Assembly: GCF_016107395.1 (NCBI RefSeq)
Contig: NZ_JAAIKO010000003.1
Coordinates: 124,001 to 188,000, forward strand
Direction: 5' to 3'
Length of the DNA: 64,000 bases
From: Streptomyces fildesensis
Lineage (GTDB): Bacteria > Actinomycetota > Actinomycetes > Streptomycetales > Streptomycetaceae
In this document: positions 51,082 through 59,720 of the stretch, piece by piece
How the letters are laid out: the number at the start of each line of letters is the position of its first letter
Numbering within the stretch: the first letter of the stretch is position 1
Notes under the pieces: model-generated
The model's input: only the letters and a program-made list of their open reading frames with translations
Databases searched by the model: none
What the model was told of the DNA's origin: nothing
Program-made: the position numbers and the translations under genes

Positions 51082-51789
51082 GTGAGTGGAGCCACGGGCG
51101 CCGCTGCTGGTGGGACGACAGGCCCGGACCGGCCGCAGGCGGCCGCCCAGGCCGGTGCCGGCGGTGCCCCTGGCTCCTCCACGGACAGCGGCCCGCATCA
51201 GGGGGGATCCACCGTGACCGACACACGTCCGCCGCACCATGCGGGCCCGCTTCAAACGTATGGCGCGGGGGTGCCCGGTGCGCCGGAGCAGCCTCCGCAC
51301 CAGCCCGCGCAGGCGTACGCGCCGCCGGCCGCTCAGGGGGCCGGCGTGGGGGCGCCGGCCGCCGCGGGCGTCCGCAGGCCGCGTCCCGCCGCCCGTACCG
51401 TCCCGCGGACGCGCAAGGCGCGGCTGCGGGTCGCCAGGGCCGACCCCTGGTCGGTGATGAAGGTCAGTTTCCTGCTCTCCATCGCGCTGGGCATCTGCAC
51501 GATCGTGGCCGTGGCGGTGCTGTGGATGGTGCTGGACGCGATCGGCGTCTTCAGCACCGTCGGCAGCACGATCAGCGACGCGACGACGGCGGAGGGCGGT
51601 GGCAGTGGCAGCGGTGGTTTCGACCTGGTGTCCTTCCTGTCGCTGTCCCGCGTCCTGGTCATCACCACGGTCATCGCGGTGATCGATGTGGTCCTCGCGA
51701 CGGCGCTGGCCACCCTCGGTGCCTTCATCTACAACATGTCCGCGGGCTTCGTCGGGGGCGTCGAGCTGACCCTCGCCGAGGACGAGTAG
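51082..51789 (+). CDS. DUF3566 membrane protein
   Basis: 235-residue protein conserved downstream of gyrA in actinobacteria (Rv0007 equivalent). The first 110 residues are Gly/Ala/Pro/Gln-rich and disordered; then come LRVARADPWSVMKVSFLLS, a first helix (about 132-154), a loop, and a second helix (about 190-212) with the motif ATLGAFIYNMSAGFVGGVELTL. The GTG start is three bases after the gyrA stop, so it is co-translated. Function unknown; a role in envelope or division is suggested by family members. Confidence 0.92.
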   Translation: MSGATGAAAGGTTGPDRPQAAAQAGAGGAPGSSTDSGPHQGGSTVTDTRPPHHAGPLQTYGAGVPGAPEQPPHQPAQAYAPPAAQGAGVGAPAAAGVRRPRPAARTVPRTRKARLRVARADPWSVMKVSFLLSIALGICTIVAVAVLWMVLDAIGVFSTVGSTISDATTAEGGGSGSGGFDLVSFLSLSRVLVITTVIAVIDVVLATALATLGAFIYNMSAGFVGGVELTLAEDE

Positions 51790-51851
51790 CCGGGCGCCGG
51801 ATTCCGATTTTGGGACATGGCCTGTGGTGCGCTAATCTTTCGTTGCAGCGC

Positions 51852-51925
51852 GGGCCTATAGCTCAGACGGTTAGAGCGCTTCCCTGATAAGGAAGAGGCC
51901 ACAGGTTCAAGTCCTGTTAGGCCCA
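51852..51925 (+). tRNA. tRNA-Ile (GAT)
   Basis: 74-base cloverleaf: acceptor GGGCCTA/TAGGCCC, D-arm GCTCAGACGGTTAGAGC, anticodon loop CTGATAA with anticodon GAT, T-arm with GGTTCAAGTCC, discriminator A. The CCA end is not encoded (the DNA continues CCG). It sits after the gyrase operon as in most actinobacteria. Confidence 0.96.
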
Positions 51926-51933
51926 CCGCGTTG

Positions 51934-51969
51934 AACGGCCCGTACGGATCCTGATCCGTACGGGCCGTT
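51934..51969 (+). terminator. tRNA-Ile terminator
   Basis: Perfect 16-base stem AACGGCCCGTACGGAT with a CCTG loop, followed by TTGCTGT. Confidence 0.85.
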
Positions 51970-52105
51970 TGCTGTCTCCGGCGGGCTGTCCGGCTGCTGT
52001 CCGGTACGGCAGTTGGAGCGGGTGCAGGTCACCGTTCGGTATCGGCCGGTGTGTATAGTCGGGCGCGTCAGGGCTCTCCCAATCCAAGAAGGACGAGGTC
52101 GCGCG

Positions 52106-52246
52106 GTGAAGAAGTTTCTCCTGGTGGCACTGGCCGCCATCGGCGGGCTCCTCGTGTACCGCCAGATCCAGGCGGACCGCGCCGAGCAGGATCTGTGGAC
52201 GGAAGCGACCGACTCCGTACCGGCAGGTTCCGGCGCGAGCGTCTGA
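52106..52246 (+). CDS. DLW-39 family small protein
   Basis: 46-residue protein of the actinobacterial DLW-39 family, recognised by the hydrophobic start KKFLLVALAAIGGLLVYRQI and the Asp-Leu-Trp (EQDLWTEAT) that names the family. It is probably a single-pass membrane peptide with unknown role. GTG start with GGACGAGG upstream; a TATAGT -10-like box is at about 52053. Its place near tRNA-Ile and gyrA is a conserved feature of the family. Confidence 0.88.
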   Translation: MKKFLLVALAAIGGLLVYRQIQADRAEQDLWTEATDSVPAGSGASV

Positions 52247-52262
52247 GACGCCGAAGTGCTCC

Positions 52263-52293
52263 GAGGCCCCGACCGCACAGCGGTCGGGGCCTC
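52263..52293 (+). terminator. terminator after DLW-39
   Basis: Perfect 13-base stem GAGGCCCCGACCG with a CACAG loop, followed by TTGCTG. Confidence 0.85.
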
Positions 52294-52432
52294 TTGCTGT
52301 GCCGGCCGCCCGCTCCGTGAGGGGTCGCCCGCTGTTGCGGGACCGTGACGGGAAACATCTTGAGTTTGCTCACGCAAATCAATACCTTCGCGGTAGCAAA
52401 CAAAGCCGGGTCCGGTCGAGGGGGAGCACAGC

Positions 52433-54343
52433 ATGCAACGACCACAGTGGCGCGTGGCTGCCGGGGCGGTGAGCGGCGGACTGCTGATCTCCGTCCTCGC
52501 GGTGCTCGGCGGGCCGGCGGCCGCGCAGGCCGCCGTACCGGCCGCGGACGACAGCCTGATCATGGTGTTGGACTCGTCCGGATCGATGGCGGGGCCCGAC
52601 GGCTCGGGCGGCACCCGGATCGAGTCGGCCCGCAAGGCCGTCAACACCGTCGTGGACACCCTGCCGGACGGTCACAGGACCGGGCTGCGGGTCTACGGCG
52701 CCGGAAAGCCGCACGGCTGCGACGACACCCAGCTCGCCGAGCCCGTCGTCCCGCTGGACCGGGACGCGATGAAGCGGGCCGTGGCGGCCGTCCAGCCCAA
52801 GGGGGACACCCCGACCGCCCTGGCGCTGACCCGGGCCGCGGGCGACCTGCCCAAGGACGGCCGGCGCACGATCCTGCTGATCTCCGACGGCGAGTCCAAC
52901 TGCGGGGCGCCCAAGCCCTGCGAGGTGGCGGCCCAGCTGGCCGGGGACGGGATCGGTCTGCGGATCGACACCATCGGCTTCCAGGTGAAGGGCGCCGCCC
53001 GCGAGGAGCTGGAGTGCGTCGCCCGGGCCGGACATGGCGCCTACTACGACGCCCCCGACGCCGCGGCGCTCGCCCGGCAGCTGGTGCGCGCGTCCCAGCT
53101 CAGCGCCGACGCGTACCGCTTCGACGGCACCCGCATCACGGGCGGCGCGACGGCGGCGCGGGCGGCCGCCATCGCGCCGGGGCAGTACCTGGACACCATC
53201 GGGCCGGGAGAGACCCGCTGGTACGCGGCAGGCCTGGACGCCACCGCCACCGCGGACCTCGCGGTGACCGCGGTTCCGCAACCGGGCGTGAAGGTCGGCT
53301 ACGGCGACGGCATCGAGCTGAAGGCGGCGTCGGCCGGCCAGTACGCGTTCACCTGCGACACCGGATCCGCGCACTTCGGGCAGGACGAGGGCGCGATGAT
53401 CGTCACGGCGGCGGTGAGCCGGGTGCCCACCGCCAAGGGCGACGGCAGCTGCGACAAGGCCGGCCAGTACCTGCTCTCGGTGCACCGGACGAGCGCCCCG
53501 GCCTCCGACCAGGGCCGGTGGCCGATCGAGATCCGGTACGGGAGCGAGGCACCGCTCAAGGCCGGGACCACGCCCGCGGCCGCCGAGACCGAGTACGGCG
53601 ACAAGCCCGCGCCGCTCGCCGGCGACCCGAAGGACATCACGGGCGGCACCGGCTTCAACGACGCGGCCGCGCTCACCAAGGGCGTCTGGCGCGACAAGCT
53701 GCTGCCCGCGCAGACGCGCTTCTACAAGGTGCGGCTGGGCTGGGGACAACAGCTCAGCTATGCGGCCGAGTTCGCCAACGAACCGGTGCTGGACGACGCG
53801 TCCGCGGCCTCCGTCTGGAGCTACGTCGAGACGGGGACGTACGGGCCGGGCCGGCAGCCGGTGCGCGACGCCTCCGGCGGCGACGACCACCGCAGCTACA
53901 CCGGCAAACCCCTGTCCGTGGGGCTCGGGACGGTGCCGGTGACCTGGACCAACCGCTGGGTCGTCGGCGGCTCGGCCGCCGCGGTGCACAGCGCCGGGGA
54001 CTACTACATCGCCGTGTCGCTCGGCCCGAAGGCCGCGCGGCTGGCGAGGAACGCGGCGGTCGGCGTCGTCCTGCGGGTCAATGTGACGGGCGACGAACTG
54101 GCCGGGCCGCAGTACCAGGCACCGGCGCTGGCCAAGGGCCAGGCCAAGGACGATGCCGCAGCTTCCGACAAGGGCGGCGATTCGGCCGCGGGCCGCGACA
54201 GCGGCGGCTCGGACGGGGGAGGATTCATGACCGGATTCATGACCGGCAAGGACATGATCGCGGCAGCAGCGGGCGGGGCGGTCGCGCTCGCGGCCGTCGG
54301 CGGGGTGGCGCTGGTGCGCCGGACGAAGAGGGGCGGAGCGTAA
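52433..54343 (+). CDS. secreted VWA-domain membrane protein
   Basis: 636-residue surface protein. A signal peptide (about residues 1-33, ending AQAA) is followed by a von Willebrand factor A domain (about 38-215) with an intact metal site DSSGSM and LLISDGESNCG. Then come two beta-rich regions (about 240-365 and 385-550), a Gly/Ser linker, one transmembrane helix (about 605-625) and a short basic end. It probably exposes an adhesive or protein-binding domain. Its stop overlaps the next start (TAATG), and the regions after the VWA are homologous to that next protein. Confidence 0.88.
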   Translation: MQRPQWRVAAGAVSGGLLISVLAVLGGPAAAQAAVPAADDSLIMVLDSSGSMAGPDGSGGTRIESARKAVNTVVDTLPDGHRTGLRVYGAGKPHGCDDTQLAEPVVPLDRDAMKRAVAAVQPKGDTPTALALTRAAGDLPKDGRRTILLISDGESNCGAPKPCEVAAQLAGDGIGLRIDTIGFQVKGAAREELECVARAGHGAYYDAPDAAALARQLVRASQLSADAYRFDGTRITGGATAARAAAIAPGQYLDTIGPGETRWYAAGLDATATADLAVTAVPQPGVKVGYGDGIELKAASAGQYAFTCDTGSAHFGQDEGAMIVTAAVSRVPTAKGDGSCDKAGQYLLSVHRTSAPASDQGRWPIEIRYGSEAPLKAGTTPAAAETEYGDKPAPLAGDPKDITGGTGFNDAAALTKGVWRDKLLPAQTRFYKVRLGWGQQLSYAAEFANEPVLDDASAASVWSYVETGTYGPGRQPVRDASGGDDHRSYTGKPLSVGLGTVPVTWTNRWVVGGSAAAVHSAGDYYIAVSLGPKAARLARNAAVGVVLRVNVTGDELAGPQYQAPALAKGQAKDDAAASDKGGDSAAGRDSGGSDGGGFMTGFMTGKDMIAAAAGGAVALAAVGGVALVRRTKRGGA

Positions 54344-55662
54344 TGCGCGGACGCGGACTGTGGGTGGCGGTGGCGGTGGCCGGCGTGACGCTCGCCGGGC
54401 TGCAGGGCACGGCACTGGCGGACGCCGCCGTGCCCGTGTGGCAGCCGCAGGGCACGGCGGTGAAGGGCGCGGCCACGACGGCCGAGGCCCAGGCGCTCAC
54501 CCCGGGCGGCACCTACAAGGACACCCTCAAGGTGGGTGACACCAAGTACTACGGCGTGGACCTGGACGCGAAGTCCTCGGCGTACCTGTCGGCGTTCGCC
54601 ATTCCGAAGCCGGGCGCCAAGGTCGCCTACGGCGACGGCATCGACCTCAAGCTGCAGAGCGCCGACGGCACCGACTGCGACAGTTTCGACGCGCACTTCG
54701 ACAACGACGGGGCTGCGCGGCCGGTCGGCGGCTACACGGCGCGGACCATCGAGAAGGACGGGCGGTGCCAGGAGGCCAACCGCTACACCCTGGAGATCAA
54801 GCGGGAGAGCGCCGGGACGTCGGACCCGGCCGAGTGGCCCGTCGAGATCCGTTTCATGTCGGAGCCGGCCCTCAAGGCCGACGCCAAGCCCGCGCCCGCC
54901 TCCAGCGCCACGGAGGCGTCTCCGACGCCGGTGACCGGTACCCCCAAGCCGGCGCAGGGCGGCACGAGCTTCGACAATGCGGCGGCCATCAAGAGCGGCA
55001 TCTGGAACGACAAGGTGCTGCCCGGCGAGACCCGCTTCTACAAGGTGCCGGTGGACTGGGGCCAGCACGCGGTGCTCTTCGCCGACTTCGCGAACGCGCC
55101 CGCGGCCAAGGAGAACGGCTTCCAGAGCGCCGGAGTGCGGGTCGACGCGTACAACCCCGCCCGCGGCCACATCGACGACGACACGGAGTCCTACGCCGGC
55201 AAGCAGACGTCGATCACCGGCCAGACCGTACCGGTCTCGTACGCCAACCGGTTCGAGAGCGGCAGCAAGGTCTCGGCCACCCGGTTCGCCGGCTGGTACT
55301 ACTTCGCGGTCAGCGTGCACCCGGGCGTCAAGGACGCCGTGAACGGGCCGATCGGCGTCACCCTGCGGCTGGACGTCAAGGGCGCGGTGGCCCCTTCGCC
55401 GGGGTACGACGGGGACGCGGCCAAGGCCGGGTTCGGCATCGGCGGGGACGACCTGGCGAAGGCCGACGGGACGGCGACGGGTGGCGGTTCGAGCTCCTCC
55501 ACGATGCGGCTGGTGGCGTTCGCGGCGCTCGGGGCGGGCACGGTGCTTCTGCTGAGTCTGGCGGTGTGGGTGGTGGCGGCGCGGCGGCGGCCGCGCGTTG
55601 CGGCTGCGGCTCAGTCGCCGCAGCCGCCGCAGTCGGGGTACGGGCCGCCGCCTGCTTGGTAG
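54343..55662 (+). CDS. membrane-anchored paralogue lacking the VWA domain
   Basis: 439-residue protein with a signal peptide (cleavage near ALADA), two beta-rich regions that align along their length with the second half of the preceding VWA protein, one C-terminal transmembrane helix (about 385-410) and a Pro/Gln-rich cytoplasmic tail. Shared landmarks are VAYGDGIDLK versus VGYGDGIELK, and LPGETRFYKVPVDWG versus LPAQTRFYKVRLGWG. It is translationally coupled to the VWA gene. Probably the two proteins work together at the surface. Function unknown. Confidence 0.85.
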   Translation: MRGRGLWVAVAVAGVTLAGLQGTALADAAVPVWQPQGTAVKGAATTAEAQALTPGGTYKDTLKVGDTKYYGVDLDAKSSAYLSAFAIPKPGAKVAYGDGIDLKLQSADGTDCDSFDAHFDNDGAARPVGGYTARTIEKDGRCQEANRYTLEIKRESAGTSDPAEWPVEIRFMSEPALKADAKPAPASSATEASPTPVTGTPKPAQGGTSFDNAAAIKSGIWNDKVLPGETRFYKVPVDWGQHAVLFADFANAPAAKENGFQSAGVRVDAYNPARGHIDDDTESYAGKQTSITGQTVPVSYANRFESGSKVSATRFAGWYYFAVSVHPGVKDAVNGPIGVTLRLDVKGAVAPSPGYDGDAAKAGFGIGGDDLAKADGTATGGGSSSSTMRLVAFAALGAGTVLLLSLAVWVVAARRRPRVAAAAQSPQPPQSGYGPPPAW

Positions 55663-55668
55663 CTGAAC

Positions 55669-56970
55669 TCAGGCCGCTGTCAGCGCCCAGATGCCGACCG
55701 CGAAGCAGAGCGCGGCGACGATGAGGATCGGGATCACCAGCTTTGCCGGTGGTCCCGGTCGGCGTGTCTGCGGAACCGGGTGCAAAGCGGCGGGCGGGGT
55801 GGGGTGTGCTGCCGCTGTGTACGGGCGGGTGGGCTCCGGTAGCTGGGGTGCGCCTGTGGGGGCCTCTGCTGGGGGCTGGGACAGGCCGTCTGTGTGGGGC
55901 TGGGTCTGGGGTGCTACTGCCGTCGTGTACGGGTTGTGGACGGGGGGCGGCGGGGTCTGGGTTCCGGTTTGCGGGTAGCCGTACGCGGACGGTTGCTGCG
56001 GTGCGTACTCCGGGGACGGGGCCGGTGGGGTCTGGGGGGCCGGGAGGTGGAAGCTGCTGGTTTCCTCGGGGCGTGCCCGACGCCGCTTCCGGTGCGGGCC
56101 CTGGGCGTCGAAGCCCTCGGGCAGCGGGCCGATCTGGTCGAAGACCTCGACCGGCTCGTCGTCCAGGCCGGGTACCGACAGGAGTTCGACCGCGGCGGAG
56201 AGCGCCTTGCGGGCGCCGGTGGCGGTGCGGAAGCGGGCGTCCGGGTCGGGTTGCAGCAGATTGCCGATGACCTGCCACATCGGCTCGGGCACACCCTGCG
56301 GGGCGCGCGGGACGCCCTCGTTCAGGTAGCGCTCGTAGATCGCCTGGGCGTCCGGCTTCTGCCCGCTGAGCAGGTAGAGAGCGACCAGGCCGACCGCGTA
56401 CAGATCGGCCGGGAAGTCCGGTTCCGCGCCCATCATCTGCTCGGGCGCGAAGTATCCCGGGGTGCCGACGACGTAGTTGACCTCGGTCAGCCGCGGCTCG
56501 CCCTTGCGCATGGCGATGCCGAAGTCCGACAGCCGCAGGTGCGGCTGTCCGGTGCCGGTGGCCTCCAGCAGGATGTTGGCGGGCTTGATGTCCCGGTGCA
56601 CGACGCCTTCGGCGTGGACGGCCGTCAGCCCGGAGAGCAGCTGGTCGAGCAGGGCGCACACGAAGTGCGGGGGCAGCGGCCCGTAGTCGCCGATCAGGTG
56701 CGAGAGCGATCCGCCCCGGACCAGGTCCATGGTGAACAGGACCTTGTCGTCGTCGGCGGCCCAACTGGCGGGTGCCAGGACGTGCGGATGGTCGATCCGC
56801 ATCGCCTGCTCGCGGACGAAGCGCAGCAGGGCGTGCGCGTCGCTCTGCTGGAGCACCTTCGCCGCCACATAGCGTCCCCGCCGGTGGTCCCAGGAGCGCC
56901 AGACCGCGCCCGAGCCGCCGCGTCCGATCGGGTCGACCAGCTCGTACCGGCCTGCGAAGACCTCACCCAT
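55669..56970 (-). CDS. serine/threonine protein kinase, tail-anchored
   Basis: 433-residue Hanks-type kinase with complete motifs: Gly loop GRGGSGAV, lysine in YVAAKVLQQ, HRDIKPAN, SDFGIA and FAPEQ. The kinase domain covers residues 8-265; a long Pro/Gln/Thr-rich linker follows, and the protein ends in one transmembrane helix, VIPILIVAALCFAVGIWAL, with almost nothing outside. ATG 56970 begins the conserved GEVFAGRYELVDPIGRG; the open frame further up is part of the HTH gene region. It converges with the VWA pair at a six-base gap and is downstream of an HTH gene. Confidence 0.92.
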   Translation of the reverse strand: MGEVFAGRYELVDPIGRGGSGAVWRSWDHRRGRYVAAKVLQQSDAHALLRFVREQAMRIDHPHVLAPASWAADDDKVLFTMDLVRGGSLSHLIGDYGPLPPHFVCALLDQLLSGLTAVHAEGVVHRDIKPANILLEATGTGQPHLRLSDFGIAMRKGEPRLTEVNYVVGTPGYFAPEQMMGAEPDFPADLYAVGLVALYLLSGQKPDAQAIYERYLNEGVPRAPQGVPEPMWQVIGNLLQPDPDARFRTATGARKALSAAVELLSVPGLDDEPVEVFDQIGPLPEGFDAQGPHRKRRRARPEETSSFHLPAPQTPPAPSPEYAPQQPSAYGYPQTGTQTPPPPVHNPYTTAVAPQTQPHTDGLSQPPAEAPTGAPQLPEPTRPYTAAAHPTPPAALHPVPQTRRPGPPAKLVIPILIVAALCFAVGIWALTAA

Positions 56971-56999
56971 GGTCTGCGACCCGCCCCCTGCTATTCCGG

Positions 57000-57551
57000 T
57001 CAGCCCTGGTGCGCCTCGTAGTGGGCGATCGCTTCCGCGGTCCGCCCGGCGCCGTACACATGGAGGAACTCTGCCAGTTGTGGATGGCTGGAGGCGAGGG
57101 TGTTCGCCGCTTCCGCAATCTCCTCGGCGGACGCGACGGCCCGCAGCAGCGACTGGATGTCCCGTACGACATGCCGGGCGGCGCCGGCGGCGGAGCCCGA
57201 GGAGGAGCTGTGGGTGGTGCCGGTGAGGACGGAGGAGCCGGACGACTGCCGGATGTCGTCCATCCGCGAGGTCGCCTCGGAGGACGTGACGCTGCCGTCC
57301 GCGACATGCCCGGCGAGATCCTGGAGTGCCTGCAGCCGCTGGACGACGGCCGGGTTGCCGATCTTCGCGCGCTGACCGCTCATCAGCTGCGAGAGCATCG
57401 GTGCTGAGAGCCCCAGCACGCCCGCCAGCCGCGCCTGGTTCAGCCCGAGATCGCCGATGAGGCGGCGGAAGAGGTCGCCCAGCGGTTCGCCGTACCAATT
57501 GCGCTGCAGCTCCTGCGCGCGGCTGGCGGCGTCGTGCGGAGAGGGGTCCAT
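57000..57551 (-). CDS. HTH (Xre-like) DNA-binding protein
   Basis: 183-residue protein with a helix-turn-helix LNQARLAGVLGLSAPMLSQLMSG (about residues 38-60), followed by helices and a Ser/Gly-rich linker, and a C-terminal helical part with SAEEIAEAANTLASSHPQLAEFL. The ATG 57551 is preceded by AGGAG; the longer frame adds eleven residues. It is 29 bases upstream of the kinase gene on the same strand, so the two are likely one operon, and the HTH protein may be a kinase substrate. Confidence 0.85.
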   Translation of the reverse strand: MDPSPHDAASRAQELQRNWYGEPLGDLFRRLIGDLGLNQARLAGVLGLSAPMLSQLMSGQRAKIGNPAVVQRLQALQDLAGHVADGSVTSSEATSRMDDIRQSSGSSVLTGTTHSSSSGSAAGAARHVVRDIQSLLRAVASAEEIAEAANTLASSHPQLAEFLHVYGAGRTAEAIAHYEAHQG

Positions 57552-57651
57552 ACGCACTCCTGTTTGCGGCCGTGAATCCTGCAAAGCATCCTACGGACCG
57601 GGATACTGGGTCGGGGTCGCGTCCCGGAACAGGTACGCTGTTCTGCGAAGA

Positions 57652-57724
57652 GGGGCCTTAGCTCAGTTGGTAGAGCGCTGCCTTTGCAAGGCAGATGTCA
57701 GGAGTTCGAATCTCCTAGGCTCCA
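57652..57724 (+). tRNA. tRNA-Ala (TGC)
   Basis: 73-base cloverleaf: acceptor GGGGCCT/AGGCTCC (one G-T pair), D-arm GCTCAGTTGGTAGAGC, anticodon loop TTTGCAA with anticodon TGC, T-arm GAGTTCGAATCTC, discriminator A. The CCA is not encoded. Its 3' end marks the start of compositionally different DNA. Confidence 0.96.
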
Positions 57725-57738
57725 CAGCGTTTGTGCAC

Positions 57739-57780
57739 GTCAGCGTCCCCCTCGCCCGACCGGGCGAGGGGGACGCTGAC
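57739..57780 (+). terminator. tRNA-Ala terminator
   Basis: Perfect 20-base stem with arm GTCAGCGTCCCCCTCGCCCG and a two-base centre, 15 bases after tRNA-Ala. Confidence 0.85.
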
Positions 57781-58079
57781 GTCTGGCACGTATATGGCAC
57801 ACGTCGTGGACTGCGGCTTGCTCGAAGGTGGTCAGTTGGGCCACCGACCTCACTGCAACGACTGTCGCTTGGGTTCTCTGACGAGTGAAGAGCGGCCCCG
57901 GGGTATCAAGGGACGCTGCGGTTCAAGCGTCGGATGAGCTGTCGGATCGGCGAACCCCAAAATTCGACACCCGGAATATCGTATGAGGGATAGTCTGTCC
58001 ATGTGATCAACGGCACAGTCGTAGCCCAGTCAGTCCATCCTGAAGCCGGCGCGGCCGACCACGGAACGTCATTGCGGAT
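57781..58079. other. gap before the OLD nuclease gene
   Basis: About 300 bases without a convincing gene. A minus-strand frame (57906-58169) overlaps the nuclease start and has no coding character or ribosome binding site. The promoter of the defence pair should be here, but no clear -35/-10 is seen. Confidence 0.5.
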
Positions 58080-59720
58080 ATGGACGGGGCGGGGACTGTG
58101 AGACTCAGGCGCCTCAAGATCGCTAACTACGCTCGCCTGCAGGATCTGGATATCGAGGTCCGCAAGCACCTCGTGGTTGTCGGCGCGAACGACGTTGGCA
58201 AGACGTCGCTCCTTCGTCTGCTCAATCTCACCCTCAGCGCCACGTTTGGGCAGCTGTACCAGAACCTCTCCCGCACCGACCTCCGGGACCAGGGGCAGCC
58301 GCTCATCGTTGAGGCCGTACTGATCGACTTCTCGGATTCCGAGCGCTCACTCTTCTACCGTGAGATCGACATCGATTCGGTCACTGCCAAAGAGTCTCTG
58401 ACCATGCGTCTGGAGGTCTCGTCATCAGAAGACGACGCAGAAGCCGTCGTCATCCAGAGAGTCTTGACCGGGACTGCCGACCGCCGAGCTCCAACCCGTG
58501 ACCAGCTCAGCGCGCTTGGCTGGCGTTACCTGCCGGCCACCCGCGGTGCTGGCAACGCTCAACTCGGAGGCCCGAACAGTGCCCTGCGACTGCTGCTGGA
58601 CGGCATTGATATGGGCGCCGAAAGGACAGACCTAGCAGGGATCCTTGGCGACTTCAACGACAAACTCCACACAAGCCAGCATCTGACTGAGCTTCGCGAG
58701 AAGATCGCTGAGCATCTCGCCAAGTCCATGCCGCGCCCAATTGCCAGCACGGACCTGGCCGTCCGCACCGCAGCGGATCCGGCAGCCTCAGTACTGGATA
58801 GCGTCTCGATGTTCTTCCAGAGAGACGGCCAGTACGTGCCGATTGCCGAGCAGTCGGACGGCCTCCGCCAACTGATGGCGCTCACTTTGTTCGACCTTGC
58901 CGAGAACAACGCGAACATTATTGCCGTTGATGAGCCCGAACTCCATCTCCACCCTGCCAGCCAGCGGACTGTCGCTGAGCTATTCTCCGAGGCAGGAAAT
59001 CAGAAGATCATCTGTACTCACTCGCCCTACATATTGCAACGGTTCGAGCCGTCCCAGGTCCTGGTTATCGCGCCCGGCGGCGATGTCCACCAGATCCCGG
59101 AGAGCAAGCGCAGCGCAGTGGAAAAACTGCGCTCCCAATGGTGGTCTTCTCGCCTCCTCGAAGCACTGACGGCCCGCTACGTCATCGCGGTTGAGGGAGT
59201 CGCCGATCGCATCATCGTTGAGGCTGCAGCCAAGGCACTCGACGTTGGGCTCGACCGGATCGGCGCCGTCGTCTTCGAGCTGGACGGGGCCGACAAGTTC
59301 CGACACGTCTATAAGATGCTCGGCAAGGACGGCTTCGGCGTTCACATCCTTGGTCTTGTGGACAAGGCGGAGGAAGGCATCTTCACCTCCGCTATTGGAG
59401 GCAACTCGAAGCACGTGATTGGAACGCATGTCTGGTCCAGCGATCGGGATCTGGAGGATGAGTATTGTAAGGCGCTGACTGGTCCCGTCGCCGGCCAAAT
59501 CCTCATTGATGCTGGTGTATGCCGACGTGAGGGTCTTCTTCAGGCGTGTGGTGTCAGCGACGAGAAAGACCTGACCGCCACGGCAGTCGCGGAATTCTGC
59601 CGCAGGAACAAGACCGATGCTGCAACGGCCGTGGCGGCATCGATGACACACGAAATGGCAGCAGCGATCACAAGTGTTGCTGGCATCCTCACTATGGCCA
59701 AAGAACTGGCGCGAGGATGA
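58080..59720 (+). CDS. OLD-family ATP-dependent nuclease (GajA-like)
   Basis: 546-residue protein with an SMC/ABC-like ATPase and a C-terminal TOPRIM nuclease. Walker A GANDVGKTSLL is at residues 35-45, the signature-like SDGLRQLMALTLF near 260, Walker B AVDEPELHLHP near 281, and CTHSPYIL. TOPRIM begins near 367 with VEGVADRIIVEAAAKAL. The second acidic motif reads LVDKAEEG rather than a plain DxD. Stop overlaps the helicase start by four bases, the arrangement of Gabija GajA-GajB. The start is uncertain: ATG 58080 has no ribosome binding site; GTG 58098 has GGGGCGGGG nearby. Codon use is less GC-biased than the core genes. Confidence 0.82.
   Translation: MDGAGTVRLRRLKIANYARLQDLDIEVRKHLVVVGANDVGKTSLLRLLNLTLSATFGQLYQNLSRTDLRDQGQPLIVEAVLIDFSDSERSLFYREIDIDSVTAKESLTMRLEVSSSEDDAEAVVIQRVLTGTADRRAPTRDQLSALGWRYLPATRGAGNAQLGGPNSALRLLLDGIDMGAERTDLAGILGDFNDKLHTSQHLTELREKIAEHLAKSMPRPIASTDLAVRTAADPAASVLDSVSMFFQRDGQYVPIAEQSDGLRQLMALTLFDLAENNANIIAVDEPELHLHPASQRTVAELFSEAGNQKIICTHSPYILQRFEPSQVLVIAPGGDVHQIPESKRSAVEKLRSQWWSSRLLEALTARYVIAVEGVADRIIVEAAAKALDVGLDRIGAVVFELDGADKFRHVYKMLGKDGFGVHILGLVDKAEEGIFTSAIGGNSKHVIGTHVWSSDRDLEDEYCKALTGPVAGQILIDAGVCRREGLLQACGVSDEKDLTATAVAEFCRRNKTDAATAVAASMTHEMAAAITSVAGILTMAKELARG

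Noticed and set aside
57906..58169. 87-codon minus-strand frame before the OLD nuclease gene
   Set aside because: Starts inside the nuclease gene, has no ribosome binding site and no recognisable features.
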